A stretch of DNA of 64,000 bases from the NCBI GenBank assembly GCA_001600455.1, contig BCKC01000006.1, positions 124,001-188,000 on the forward strand, in the 5' to 3' direction. Source of the stretch: Endocalyx cinctus (lineage: Eukaryota; Ascomycota; Sordariomycetes; Amphisphaeriales; Apiosporaceae). A model generated the notes under the pieces. The model made no database searches. It was not told the origin of the DNA and saw nothing but the letters and a program-made list of their open reading frames with translations. Position 1 is the first letter of the stretch; each line of letters opens with the position of its first letter. The translations under genes and the position numbers were made by a program. Of this stretch, positions 45,998 through 58,379 are shown piece after piece.

Positions 45998-46231
45998 TAT
46001 TTTACTATTTGCGAGTAAAAGGTACGCTATTTACTACCGTTACTAGGTATCTTAAATTGCAAAGTAAAACTCCACGAAACCACCGCCTTCTTTGGTTTTA
46101 TTCTAACCTTCGGTATAGCTAAGATTAAATATTAGCTACTGTACGAAACCATCTACCTGTAAGAATCCCACTAGAGTGTATCCATAGAACGGCCCATTGA
46201 AAATTGGAAAAGCTGTCAGCTCATGTGTTAA
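45308..46231. other. Intergenic with T30 tract
   Basis: An uninterrupted run of 30 T occupies 45966-45995. No gene is supported; the open frame across it is an artefact of the tract. Confidence 0.7.
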
Positions 46232-47480
46232 TTAGTCAGTCTGAAGCAACCTTTCCACCACATCCGCGTGTGCTTCTCCAAAACCAGGTCCACGTCGCAC
46301 CGTCACAGATCCATCATGAGCCACCACATTGTAAGTGCTAGTTGCCGGTCGCTCAGGTCTCTTGTAGGGGATAAATACTCCCTGGCCTGGATATTCGTTC
46401 ACGGGATTATGACCCGGGATGAAGTTTGTGCGGACAATTGTAGCCTCGTTGAAGCTCGGCTTCAGCTTTGGGAGATTCTGTCCATTGCACAGATGCAACT
46501 TCTGAGTGTCGTTGGCGAACGAGACAGCCAATAATGCGTGCATAGTAAAAGCCGACTGGTTCGCACAGTTTACGGATAGGTCTAAGCCGCTAGTTTCGTG
46601 GGCGATACCCAAGGCGTCTAAGATGCCGACGTGGAAAGGGCGAGGAAGGGTCTGCACGGATCTCGGGACCTGCGACAAAAGAAGATGACGGTCGACATCC
46701 CACTGCTCCAGGTACTTGCCTTGGGCGTACCACTGTCGTGCCGTGATAACGGGGTGGATACCGCTCATGCTGACGACGACAACCTGCCGTTTTTCGCCTC
46801 GGTCAAGTGCCTTAGGATCCAGACCGTAAGTCTGAGCGTTCTGAAAGCCGGAATCGATGATTTTTCCGATATCTCCGCGTTTGATGAAGAGAGATTTCAG
46901 GAAGGCAAAGTCGTAGGGATGGGCAGTGTGGGTAGACTCTGCGCAAGTTCCGGGGTGGTGGTCGGCGGTGTCCAGAACGATGTAGTGTATCGACTGACAA
47001 GATTTAAACAAACCACTAAAACAAATCAATTCAGTAATTGGCTCTGGAATATGCCTAAATAATTAGGAGATAAAATAGGTCAGTTCAAAGCATTACTTAC
47101 GAGCCACGATCACCGTAAACGGTTTGAGTTGCCGCTCTGCTGTTAGACCGGCCAATGCGGGTATCGAAGAAAGTCCAACCAACTTCGGTAATGACGTTAT
47201 TGTCGTAGCACGCAGTAGAGATTACGGGGCAGAACAGGACCACCGAAGTGACAGATCTAGGTAGTTGCGATGGTTTTGTATTACCAGCGATGGTTGCATT
47301 CACATCAGGCCAAGGTCGGCTTGAGTTTGGACCTACTTCCAGCGGGCGACCGGTAGGGTCAAGACGAGGGGGAGTATACTGAACCCTTCCATCGGTAATT
47401 TGGTAAGATCCGTATCCCAGTAGGGCGGGGAACCAGGCCGGAGGGGCTGTGGTGGCTCGCATGGTCTTAATGTCCTGCAT
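46232..47480 (-). CDS. GFD2/YDR514C-like protein (RNase-H-fold type)
   Basis: There are two exons on the minus strand: 47480-47101 and 47015-46232. The intron is 85 bp with donor GTAAGT and acceptor TTTTAG, and the product is 387 residues. The first exon contains NVITEVGWTFFDTRIG, which fits the ITEIGxxxLDT core of the GFD2/YDR514C C-terminal domain. The second exon begins HYIVLDTADHHPG and continues PYDFAFLKSLFIKRGDI, matching the domain's later block. This fold resembles DEDD exonucleases. An N-terminal ~60-residue Pro-rich stretch (YTPPRLDPTGRPLEVGP) is not in the fold. Activity is unknown. An alternative start is the Met at 47462. The call rests on remembered family pattern and is moderate. 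Confidence 0.55.
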
Positions 47481-47631
47481 ATTGAAGTAGAAGTTGGGAG
47501 AAGAGAGCTTAAGTTATATACCAGGAGAATTGGTATTGAAGCGGGAGTCTGCAAAGAATTCTAAGGGCAATCACCTTAGAAAGGCAAATGTAGGAGGGAA
47601 ATGTATATGTTTGACTTGTGGGTTGTGATTG

Positions 47632-47801
47632 TTGCTGAAGGTTGTTCAAGGTTGTCAAGTGGTTAGAATATAAGTGAGCAACTAAAGAAGAAACTCTGAG
47701 GAGGCAACAGTGTGCCAGAAGGAGGAGGAAAATTGCTGAAGGTTGTCAAGCAGGATATATGTGAGAAACTGAAGAGGAAACTCCGAGGAGAAAAGTGTGT
47801 G
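47632..47801. repeat. Imperfect tandem duplication of about 75 bp upstream of the GFD2-like gene
   Basis: The sequence starting TTGCTGAAGGTTGT at 47632 recurs at 47732, with the same order of landmarks: AAGGTTGTCAAG, TGAG, AACT, AAGAGGAAACTC-type and GAGGAG. Copies differ by small insertions. It lies 150-320 bp upstream of the start codon. Confidence 0.7.
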
Positions 47802-47928
47802 ATGGAGAGAGAGAGAAAATGTTTCCAACAAGAGGAATTTGCTGCTTATTTATAACTATACGATCACGAACTTAGCAAAAGCTCGAGAGTAAAAAGAGGC
47901 AATACCTAATTGTAGTTTACAATGCTAC

Positions 47929-48240
47929 CTAACTGAAAAGGGTAAATAAAAGCGAAATAATACAAGTTTTACGGTGTGTTAGTTCCACTCTTGATATATG
48001 GTGATATCGACAGTTACCTAGCCTCGCAAGTTCATCGAATGGCATCATTCTTTGATACCTGATCCACAAGTACCTGCCATAAGATACTAAGAAATTGGTG
48101 TAGTCTGAACTTCTGATTGGTAGTAGTGCTTGGCCTTCTTGATCGGTGGAAATAACCAAGTGCAGATATCAAAGAAATTATCATCTTTGAGTCGCATATG
48201 GAAGCTACGAGATTATCTTTTACGCGTGAAGTGGGTTCAA
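47929..48240 (-). pseudogene. Short coding relic, unknown family
   Basis: Minus-strand sequence reads LVISTDQEGQALLPIRSSD then YTNFLVSYGRYLWIRYQRMM and PFDELARLGNCRYH. A neighbouring frame upstream reads RLKDDNFFDICTW before the two frames cross near 48155. No start or partner exon is clear. The aromatic-rich texture is protein-like. It is probably a decayed gene fragment. Confidence 0.4.
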
Positions 48241-50394
48241 GCTTGATTTACTAGGAGAAACAAATGCCCTTTGATGCAGATAAAATAGGTAAGTGCCTTT
48301 TCTTAAAATGTTGGTGTATCTTGTTGGGAACAAGTGGAGGAATATATTCCCGTCTGAGCCTTCTGACCGCACCTTGTGAGCCAATAATCAAAGACAAATA
48401 AGGAAAAAAACTATTCATAATAGTTTCTACTGTACGGAGTAAAAGTTCGTGTAACCTCTATAGAATAGTAAGGCTTGTAATTATGGGTCTTAGATATGAC
48501 AGATGATAACACCATTTTGCTAACTTCTTAACTACGTATGAATTATCCAAGCATCAATATGGATTCTAGGTAGTTAGTTACGTGTTATTAAGATTCATGC
48601 TATAGTATCATTTCAATCTGGTCACTTGATATCATGTGACTCCTCGCTGCTTTTGCTCAGGGGCGGCTCAGGGGCGGCTCAACAGAACAGCTCAGTACTG
48701 GTATAACTCAGTTTTCTGATTGCGATATCAGCTCTAATAACTAGGAGCTAGAAATTTATTTAGCTCGAAATAAAGACCTTCTTCCGTTATTCGAAGATTC
48801 TCGTCTGATAAACCGAGCAGCTTAATTTCTATACTATTAACGGCGCGCCCGCTACAGCCAAACTTGCGTCCGTTATTGTATACCATAGTTGCTATGTAGA
48901 GCCCAATGTATATTTTCTGGTGACTAGTCATTAAGATATTTCGCTGCCAGAATGAGGCAAGAAACAAAAATTATATAATTAAGGGGTACGACGAAGAGTG
49001 TCTTGGCCAGCCGGGGGGCGTCGCTCAAGCCTCGATACATATAGGAGAGGAGACATCAATTTCGGGACCTTTACTCCAAACGCCTGGATTACCGTGTAAA
49101 TATACCTCGCTGGGATGGGCGGACAGTTATCTCTCTTCGTGAAAAATCGTGCTAGGCGGTAGCTTTGACAGAAGGACGTTGACTCTGGATTACAAGTAAC
49201 AGCGTTAATTAGATACCCTTCTGGATACGTAATTGATCATGAGGAGACTGATAGGGTGGGAGACGAAATTGCGAATCGCAGGGGCATTGATTTTGTCTTC
49301 CGTCGGCTTCGTTATTGCTACATGAGGATAGGATAGAACAGGGCCTTAGATAAACAAAGTAAGAAAGTAAGAAAGAATATGTACGTACAGGACTGCTTAA
49401 TATTATGAATATAACGGCCAATGCATGTTACTTTTATTGGCTCGATCGAAAAAAGGGTCTTACAAGATCATATATTTACTACTTTTCCTCCTCGGTCCTC
49501 AAAATAGAGGAAACCAAAAAAGGACCCAAATGATGTCTATAGTGCAACCATACAAGAACGAAGAATGGGATGGATGAGATGGCGATGATTACATGCAGTG
49601 ACACGCTGTCTGAATAACGGTTCCATCCGTGTAGTTGGCGTAAATCTACCCAACCTGCCAACCTCAGATGGCAAGCGCGCTTGGGTGTGTGTGGGGAAAG
49701 GATGCCGAAGAACTCCCTGGGTCTTGTGTATTACTAGTGTCCTGAAAAAGGCCCCTATTCCTTAGCCCTATGCAAGTGTCATTGCCTATAAAGGACCCTA
49801 CTTTAGTACCCGCGGAGTACCTAAACAGGAACTGGTCAAGCTATTATACTTTATAGTGTAGGCTAACATTGGGTACCCTTTGAGGGTCCTTCCGATTAAT
49901 CACCTCGGGGCCCGCACTTTGTGATTTATGTCAAATGTCACCCTGCACCATAGCTTGCGTCAACAATTCCGCGCTCTTCTAGGGATATTTGGATATTTAC
50001 GTTAGATCGCAAAGAAGAAGATTCAATTCTAGTGATTACATATTACTCAACATAGGCTAGACGAATCGAAAGCTTGAAGAATCCCTTTCTTGAACCTATA
50101 GTGATTGTGTTTTACAGAGTCAGTATACCTCGCAATAAAAATTATGAACCGGTTTCCCATTTCTTGGTTAGCCCGAGCTTCCTGGTTTAATGGCTAATAA
50201 AACCCACATGCTCACTTATTTACATAGTAGTTGGCTAGTTGGGTCAGCGTACTTCGTCAAATACCGCTACGCGGGTATTTCGTTCGTGTATATTATCTTA
50301 GAATTAGTCAAATAGACAGTGTCACGAGAGGTCCGTGAAATTAAGGGACACAAAGCCTGACAGGTTAAAGTATCAGGTACTTCCATAAATAAAT
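48241..50394. other. 2.2-kb intergenic region with a short tandem repeat
   Basis: CTCAGGGGCGG is repeated in tandem at 48656-48666 and 48667-48677. No gene is supported. A minus-strand open frame at 48734-48967 has some protein-like texture but no context. Confidence 0.5.
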
Positions 50395-51249
50395 CTACAA
50401 TTTGCAACTATCAAGAAAGTCCAAGAGCACCGTCAGAAAACCTTGCGGATTATCGAAGAATGGTGCGTGTCCTTCATCCTTCAGCCTGATACATTCCTCA
50501 CGCCGTCGAGGCGCTCCTTTGCAGACAGAATCACAGTAGTCCAGGTCCAAAATGGGCTCAGATCCGCCGTTGACGACGGCTATCCACCCTTTGAAATCGT
50601 GTACAATCTTGATCTGATCACTACAGTAGCCTTCCATGAATTTGGCACCCATAATCCTACCGGCCGAGCGGTTCGTACGCAAAATATCTTCAACCAGCCA
50701 GCCTGGGGGTACAGATTTGGTAAAAACACTCGCGACTTTTATTAGGTCTTTCTTGGAAGCCTCCGGGTTGAACAGGGCTAACACGTCGGCGTCTTCGCGG
50801 AAACCGGTGATCGCCTACTTCGGCACTAGTGGCGTTCTGGTAATCATGATGCCGGCGATACGAATGTCGATGGGCTCTTTGGTATTATCCGCGAGCACGG
50901 AGACGAATTCGAGCGCGACATGCCCACCGAGGCTCCAGCCTAGTATTATGACTTGCGTGACGTTGTAGTGTCGGAGGACCTCCAGAGCCGCTTCTGCGTA
51001 GGCGTACTGGTAGTAGGATCTGTTGGGGTCGGGGGCGTCGGAAGAGCGGCCGTGGCCTGGGAAATCGAAAACGACGAGTTTGTAGTTGGTCTTGAGCTCC
51101 GGTGCGTTTAGAAGCGGTTCGAATATTCGTGAACTAGCCGCATTGCCGTGCAGAAACAAGATAGCTGGGTTCGACTCGGAAGATGCCCGAGGTTCACTGC
51201 AGGCAGTCCAGAGCGTACCGAACTCAGTCTCGATCTTTTCCTCTTGCAT
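50395..51249 (-). pseudogene. Alpha/beta hydrolase interrupted by one in-frame TAG
   Basis: The minus-strand frame from ATG 51249 to 50395 spans 284 codons, the normal size for this family. It shows ILFLHGNAASSRIFEPLL (oxyanion region), VVFDFPGHGRSSDAP, the nucleophile elbow GWSLGGH (Ser106), and a catalytic His at about residue 260 (DEGHAPFFDNP). Codon 145 (50815-50817) is TAG. The frame then continues without shift (AITGFREDADVLALFNPEAS), exactly as expected for the cap and C-terminal half. No intron fits around it. Family members hydrolyse esters, epoxides or haloalkanes; this product would be cut at residue 144, losing the His. A recent null allele, assembly error or read-through are the options. 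Confidence 0.8.
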
Positions 51250-53879
51250 GGTGGAAGGCGTACAGATGGGAGTAAAAGAGATGGAGTTTAGTAATGTAGA
51301 CGCCAGAACGAGGCCAAATACCGTCTGACAAGAAGGATTTCTTTATCTACCCCTCACCAATATTCCCTACCGTTAATAGTTGATGACCCCTGTACCGGCT
51401 TACATCAGTGTGCCCAAGTTCAAGTTCCCAGCAGCCGTCCGCGAGGCCATGGTTCTGGCTCTTTTAGTCCCTTACCTGTAGTGCCAGTATTGTTACTTGC
51501 CACATTATTTTAGTATATTGGCTAATTAGTGTACGGCAGGCCAGAGGGCTGGCAGCGACAAAATGCACTTTTGCACTTTGTTTTACTACGCCCACCCCTA
51601 CCTAGCCTTAGATAAAGCCTGTAGTTGCATGCCTTAATTGCTAGCCTTCGTTGCAAGCCTTGGTGACGGCCAATTAGAAAATAAAGAGCAACATTAATGA
51701 TGTGTAGGAAACTTCTAGCTCCCCTATCCCTGCACCGCGCCCTACCTAGCCTACCTACATATGCCGAACACGTTTTGGGCATGTTAAATCATCCAATCTA
51801 TTTTGAGAAAAGAAGAAGAAAAGGAAACAATTAAAAGTTAATGGGTCTTTCCGATTTACTCACAGGCTAGTAGTACCTACATTTGAACTTCATAGCAAAG
51901 GAACAGAGCCTATCCTAACAAGGTACTACCTAGCTGTGGAAGCTATAGATACTAAGCACCTATTTGGGAGGATAAGGAAAGTATCTACTTACCTACCTAG
52001 GTAGGTATTCGTTTTGGAACCCTAGATTATTCTACCTACGTCATTATCTTGAAGTACCCGTCGACAGTTCTTCGGGGTCTCTCCAAAGATAGCCGAAGCT
52101 AAAATGGTGTCTCGATCAAGCTACCGAATCTGGTATCTTACGATCGAAATACGGGAGCCACTCGTGGTACTTGCCTGGAGAATACCGCTCAAATTGTAGA
52201 TAGGAAATGACTAGACTCAAGAAAAACAAAGCAAATTTGGCTCCACGGCACTAAGAATCTCAACAAATTTCTCCGGTCCCGAAGATGTCAACGATCCATG
52301 ATAAAGCTAACGAAGTGGAGCGCATGATATGCACCCGCAGGCTGCAGCAAGGCGATATATGTAAGGCGATAGGTCAAAGTGAAGCGAATAATGAATCACC
52401 GCCAATGTGGTTGTTGAACTCTTGGTTCTCGCGTATCGAGAACTGTACATGTCGAGAAGCGATGTTTATCCATCTAAGGGGTAATCGTATTGCCTACCTC
52501 CTGATTCCATTTTGTCTGCTCTTTCCTATTCTCAATCAGATTCGACCACCTAATTACCACTCTTAGTAGAGAGGATTTGGAGGGTACTCCACTATGATTG
52601 AAGGTTCTTAGAACGTATCGAATTTAGTGGGAGTATTACGGGTCCTGCAGGGCAGAGAGTGGTAGATACTGAGTACCTAAGTAGTTACATAACCACGAAT
52701 TTGTTGTTCTAGCTATCATTCCATATACCTGATTACAATGATTCTAGGTGTTCTTATAGCCAACCTTGAAAATAAGAATACCTCGGGGATTGTTGCTGAG
52801 ACGCTCCACTGGTAAGTATATAGCAATAGTTATTAACTTATATAGAACTCTGATAATAGAAAATCGTCTCCCAGTCTAGTAGGATTGAATCTCTTGTGAA
52901 ATTGTTAGACATGGTGTGCTGTAGTGATCTCGATTTGTAGTTTAATCCAAGACCCGTTTCCTACCAGGCGCTAACACCCAATATTTCTCAATATTTCTGT
53001 AGTCTGTAACTGAATAAATTCTTAATAGGACTCGAACTATGATGATCGTGATAAATATTTCTTCTTCTGCTTCTTTTCCTCGTCTTTCGCGGAGAACAGT
53101 TTGAAGAAGGTATACTCTATCACCAGCTTCTTTTGTCGCACCTATCGTCATTGAAATTCCCTCACGAAAATTTATCTTGACTCTAGATCTTCAAGAGTGA
53201 GTCTCCAATACTATTTAGAAGGTTTACTACCTCTATCGCTTCCTTATTTACTGACTACTGTACTCCTGACAGGATTCTAGGAGAGAATACCAATAGAAAA
53301 AAAAAACCAAAGAAACACCTTCGAATCCGCACACGACCCAAAAACAATCGCACAAGCCCCCCGATCGTCTACTTCATGCCTTTAATTTTACTACAAAGGA
53401 GTGATTTAGGATTTAATAAGAAAGTCACGATGCCCTTCCTCCCCTTCTCGAAGGGGGCACCAGAAACCTTGTACCCCAAGCCGAAATCGGCGGCGACAAC
53501 GACGACGACGACGACAGCGGCCCCGCTTTCGGAAGCGTTACAGCGGTACCATAATCATAATACCTTACAGTGGAAGCCTTCTTGAAGAATAGAGAGACTG
53601 TGTTTGAAATTAGGTTACAAGAAGAAATTAAGCAAAAGATGGGTTTCATATTTTCGGCCGGCTAAGAATTACCGCTTCGTCAGTACTATCGCCTAGGGTC
53701 CCTGCAGTGAGTGAATAGAGGTGCAATTCTCTTAGAATTCTCCTGAGCAGCAGCGAGCTCTGCTTCTATTAGCAATTTACAGCACCTTGTGTGCGTCTTG
53801 TCTTCGGGTTCTAGGTAATTCCAGAGGATTGTGTACGCTTTTAGCACGTCGCTCTAGAGGCAATAGCCGTTGCTGCCTA
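51250..53879. other. 2.6-kb gene-poor region with palindromic TACCTA motifs
   Basis: A perfect 18-bp palindrome, TACCTACCTAGGTAGGTA, sits at 51990-52007. Related words (CCCTACCTAGCC) occur near 51597 and 51738-51760. A CGA-type triplet run is at about 53498-53517. Short open frames at 52285-52566 and 53376-53585 have no family character. Confidence 0.5.
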
Positions 53880-55110
53880 TGACGGAAGATGTGTGAACAA
53901 GCGAAGGTATCATAGGACTCGTAACGTAGACAGAGCGGTCATGGAGTCTGGAATGGAAAATAGTAATCTCCCTCGCTTGAGTTCCCCGGGAGAGAAACTA
54001 GATTTCATGCCTCGTAAATCTAATACACGTCTAGAGAGATAGGCGAAAGATAGGAGAAAGTGTCTTGAATATCTATTGTTGGTGCTCGCGATGGGTCAGA
54101 TGGATTGCTAGCAAAATAGATCACCGCAAGATGATTTATCAAGATTGGATGAGCGCGTACTGGCGCCGACATGTCGAATCAGTTCAAAACAAGTGTCAAT
54201 TGCCCGTAAGTATTCTGCCAGAACTGACAGTGAGTAGGCGGGATTATATATACTTTCTTAGATTCTAATCTAGCCAGTTGCTAATAGAGGTATTTTAGGC
54301 CAGCATCTTCATTTGTTTCCGAAGCCACCCATTTCGACAGCTCGACGAGAAACTCCCTGGGAAAACGCTCCAATTCACGAAAAACGAAGTCCATCCCGAC
54401 GATGCCGATGTCTAACAACCCACAAGAACTACGCTATCGTTGAGTGTCTGCCTCTGTTCCCACGGATATCTTCCAATTCAATATTATGTTGCACCCGGCT
54501 ACTTCATATCCTCCTCCGAACCCACGGGCGGCATCGCGACCCTCTCCTCACCTAATACAGTTCCAAAACAGCTGTCTCGTTACCGAAATACCTATAATTA
54601 TACGTTTTCCAAACTGGTGAAAAGTCGTTAGAACCAACGCGGACGCTAGAAATAATTCATACAAAAGAAATAGGAGAGAAAAAGATTTTGCATTTCTTGT
54701 GTTTCTAAGATTATTTCGTGTTGAGGTCTGTTAATCCCCTCTCTAAGCTAAGAGACAATCGGAAAATAACATCTTGGCAGGCCTTTCCCAACTCATACGG
54801 TCGTCTCGAACAGATACAAACCTTCCACCAGCTGTCTAGCGCGATCTCGAAACACCATCCTTTCCACCGGTACGAAACGTCTAGACGAGCAGTGCCAAAG
54901 TACTAGGCCCGGTTCATAATACAATTACTAGCGTCGAGTTCGAGGCCTACGTAAGACCCGCTGTCTTACTTGTCATCGATAATTACTGTGGACGAGTTAA
55001 GAGTTCCTGGCTTACACGCCTCAAGATGTTTGAGAATACTGCTATGGTTGGAGGACTATACTACAGTTCTTATATCGGCCAGTACATGCCAAGCTTCCAA
55101 ACCTAGATGG
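53880..55110 (+). pseudogene. Spliced gene relic with premature stop
   Basis: A plus-strand frame ends at a clean donor (GTAAGT at 54206; exon text IDHRKMIYQDWMSAYWRRH) and resumes in phase behind CTAAT...TTTTAG (54296-54298) with ASIFICFRSHPFRQLDEKLP. It then meets TAA at 54413-54415 but stays in frame to 54631 (SVCLCSHGYLPIQYYVAPGY, then FISSSEPTGGIATL). Another collinear segment, about 54930-55110, reads EAYVRPAVLLVIDNYCGRV and KMFENTAMVGGLYYSSYIG. The intact intron with a single stop, whose change from CAA would be a C-to-T mutation, suggests fairly recent loss. The family is not recognised. Confidence 0.5.
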
Positions 55111-55541
55111 TCTTGGTGCTTCATAATGTACTTAAAAGTACAGAGCAGAGACACGCCAAAACTAGAGCACGAACATAATTCATTTTGGTAAATAAAGATT
55201 TCCATTGAGAGCATATGAAGGGTAGGGATACGCGGAAACTATTAATGATAAAGGCTTCACCTCCTTATTCCTCTTTGATATCGTACTGATTACACCTGCG
55301 TAGTGAAGGATCAAAACCCATACGTGCGAAAAAAAGAATATTTCGCTTTCCATTAAAACGCCCAAAAAATGCAAAAAAAAGACCCAATCCGAAACCCAAT
55401 CCGCAAGTACCCTACCCTAAAGCGACATGTACCAGAACCAGCGAATCCCGATGATACCACATAATTTTTTGTGATTGATGGTTTATCCTAATCAGCTGAG
55501 AAGCCTGAGGGACCTAAAACGCCATGTAAATATTTACAGTA
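55111..55541. other. Intergenic
   Basis: Several A-runs near 55329-55380. No gene is supported. Confidence 0.5.
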
Positions 55542-56009
55542 TCAAAATCCCCAGTTGCGTGGATCGTACGGGTCAGAGTGGTCCCAATTGTGGGACAAGG
55601 GTTCGTGTTCCCTCACGCCCGCTGATCCTGTTGATCGGCTGACCCTCGGTGGTGGCGGGGGTGTCTGGTGGGGATGGTGGTGATGATACCGATGGTCGTG
55701 AGCTCGAAGTTCGGAGCCGATGTAGTACGCTATATTTATCAATGCATTAGTATTTTGAGATCTGTCGGAGATAAGGGGCATGAAAGAAAATGGGGGGGGA
55801 AAGACTTACCCAGTCCCGCTGCGGCAGCAATCGGAATTATTCTACGCGGCCATACCATATTAGTCGATTATCCATTTTACTATGAAGGGAAGAAAAAAAA
55901 AAGTAGAAACTTACCTTGGCGAGACCGAGAGCACTCTCTTGGGCAACTTAGGCCCGGTTTGAGGGAAGTCAAATCGTGGTAATGCTGAGCCACAAGAATT
56001 GGTTGTCAT
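55542..56009 (-). CDS. Small His/Pro-rich protein with one hydrophobic helix
   Basis: There are three exons on the minus strand: 56009-55915, 55841-55810 and 55729-55542. The introns are 73 and 80 bp with GTAAGT donors and GTAG/ATAG acceptors, and the product is 104 residues. The N-terminus is basic (LPKRVLSVSPR). Splicing creates a short hydrophobic helix, IIPIAAAAGLGAYYIGSEL. It is followed by a His-rich and Pro-rich tail (YHHHHPHQTPPPPPR) and a polar end, WDHSDPYDPRNWGF. This layout (basic end, one helix, short tail) resembles small mitochondrial inner-membrane or organelle proteins of fungi. Function is unknown. The 32-nt middle exon is found only by splicing logic, which fits in frame on both sides. 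Confidence 0.6.
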
Positions 56010-57714
56010 TATTTGTTGTTGTTTTTTTTTTTTTTGGTCAAAACTGGTGTTTGACAATTGATATAGAAGTTGTCTCGTTTGAGATAGAAGCTGTTGTTTT
56101 GAGTTAAATGTGAGTTGCTGTTTACTGATGGAGATTGAAAGCAAAAAGTCAGATTCGTCGAGTTCAGGGCAACATTTAAATATACCATTATTGACTAATT
56201 ACTCATTTCGGACACTTTGGGGGGTTACGATTGAGTTGATTGAGTTGTAGGGTTGTAGGCTGATGAGTGGTGCCATGTCTGACGATCTGATATGATAGAA
56301 CTGACGATTTTTTCCGAGCACTGAACCACAGATTGCTACGTCTGTAAGACGTTAAAAGGGCTATTAATGCCGGTTTCCATTTCACATGGGATGGTATTCA
56401 TCAATTTCACTTAATTCTAACCGCTTAGTCGGATGATTTATTACATTTCACGTATATACCTAGTCAATACCAAAATCAAAGCATGCTTGGTTAGATTTGG
56501 GGAAAAGAGGACAGAGCGCTTGGCTTTCGTGGCTTTAGGCGGTACCCGTCGATGGAGGTCCCCTACCCTAACTCATTCCCGTCATTTTTGTCGGGGCCAA
56601 GCCCCTGAAGAACAGGATTGAGTTATTAAATGAGGAGATATTTTACCGTAACACCCGCCCATAAGTCATTGATGATTAAAATCATATTCATCATCAACCT
56701 TCCAGAATACACGTAGTGATTCCAGCTAAGAAAAGGATATTTCCCGCATGCATTCGATGGATGAAAAATAAGGTCACTCCCGTGGCTATCCACCAGTGGA
56801 TCGGCCCAGGCCGTCCAACGCATGCGCGCACACACGCTCACATGCCACACAATCGCCTGAGCGCCACTTTCTTATTGTGGCTAATAGACCGGTTCAGCCA
56901 CTAACGATAATATTTCGGATGCGTAACGTGGCGCTCGGACACTCGTGAGAATAGGGGCTCAGAGATAGAGAAAAAAGAAAAAAGAAATTGCATTACTTTT
57001 CTTAGTGCATATCATAACTTGATCACGACAAGCAGTTGGATTTGTTGACTTGAGCGAGAGGTTTGTGGATGACTGCCGTTCAGTTCAAGAACAGACTCAA
57101 AGCTCAACGAAAATAAACCAACCGACCATCTCATCGCCCCGATAAAACATCAATAGTGATATCATCGCACGGGTGTATCAAATCAGGGGGGTTATCCCCT
57201 AGCTGGTTTCTTCTAGCGCTTACATTGCCGCCGACAGACCTCTCGACTTACAAGCGTTAGTTTGTTTGTGGAGGAGGTTGGCTTGTTAGGATGTGAAACA
57301 TCAAGTCGGCGGCAACAAGGTCGTTGCTGTAAATGAACTCAACGGGGATATGTGGGCAACTTGGACCACGGATGGCCGAGGACCGCCTTGCATCTGGATT
57401 CAGGGCTTCTGACCGCTAGTAATCAAGAAGCCCTAGATCACAGAATACACATACCACATAGCAACATCGAGATCGAGAAGCTAAGTTCATTATTGGCAAA
57501 CAACAATTGGCCTGCAATCTATCTTCACTTACCTCCTAAAACTAGAAACGGTATACTTAGTGATACTCTCCTCCTCCGACAATGACGATTATAATCCTAA
57601 AAGATTCGGCACTGAAAACGGCGGCTATAGGCAGCTGTGGCGATCAAATTCGAAGAAGCAGTGTTGTGCTTGATTGAAAAAAAAAAAAGAGGAGAAAACA
57701 TAGATATATCCATG
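56010..57714. other. 1.7-kb intergenic region
   Basis: A T-run lies at 56022-56034, with mixed sequence elsewhere. I see no supported gene. The open frame at 57352-57585 has no clear family or start context. Confidence 0.5.
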
Positions 57715-57960
57715 AGAGTATGCCACTATGGTCCTTCCTTGACGGTGACGGCGTATTGGCCTGGATAGGTGCACGTCCAAGATCATTTCAGAAAGAAAAT
57801 ACGTCGTCGTGAATCATAGGGATCATAAAGGACGAACGCCTCCCCGCTCGACGGTGTGGCGTGGTAACGACGACAATATTCTGCTCTCGAGCGAGGTTTA
57901 GGAAGCCCGGCGACCCGTTGGATACTCCCTTCTCATAGAATTGTAAGACACAAATCCCCA
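57715..57960 (-). pseudogene. Possible short coding relic
   Basis: Two minus-strand frames cross. One gives GVSNGSPGFLNLAREQN and VVVTTPHRRAG. The other gives SSGEAFVLYDPYDSRRRIFF, then a stop and YPGQYAVTVKEGP. The texture is protein-like but the evidence is thin, and chance is possible. Confidence 0.25.
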
Positions 57961-58379
57961 ACTTTCACGTTTGCCCTAACTATGCTTGGACGCGGATGAA
58001 GACGTATTCGTTTCGCCTTGGCTTTGATAGAACGCATGCTCCCGAGTGCAAAATTGGAGGTCGGAATCGAAGAGATCATATCGTCATCTTGATCCACACC
58101 GAGAGTATTATAATATCAAATCAATCAGAAGAGGGGGATGATAGAAAAAAAAAAATTCAGTGTTCTAGGGAGTGTTTACGCAGACTACCATTAATCAAGA
58201 GCGTTGTCCCCTTGCAGAGTCAATCCGATTAAAATCTAAGTAAGTATACTACATCACCATATAAGTCAGACAAGTATATGATATCTGTTGAATCGCATGT
58301 GTATTTCCTATTGAACAAGTACTTGAACCCCCCCCCCTCCACAAAGCCAAGCGACAGCTCACCATGCGAGTCTACCTGC

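Noticed and set aside
45925..46122. Open frame with a poly-Phe run
   Set aside because: The run is the T30 tract read as Phe codons.
52285..52566. 93-codon open frame starting MSTIHDKANEVERM
   Set aside because: No family pattern, no splice partner and no context; kept only as a remote possibility.
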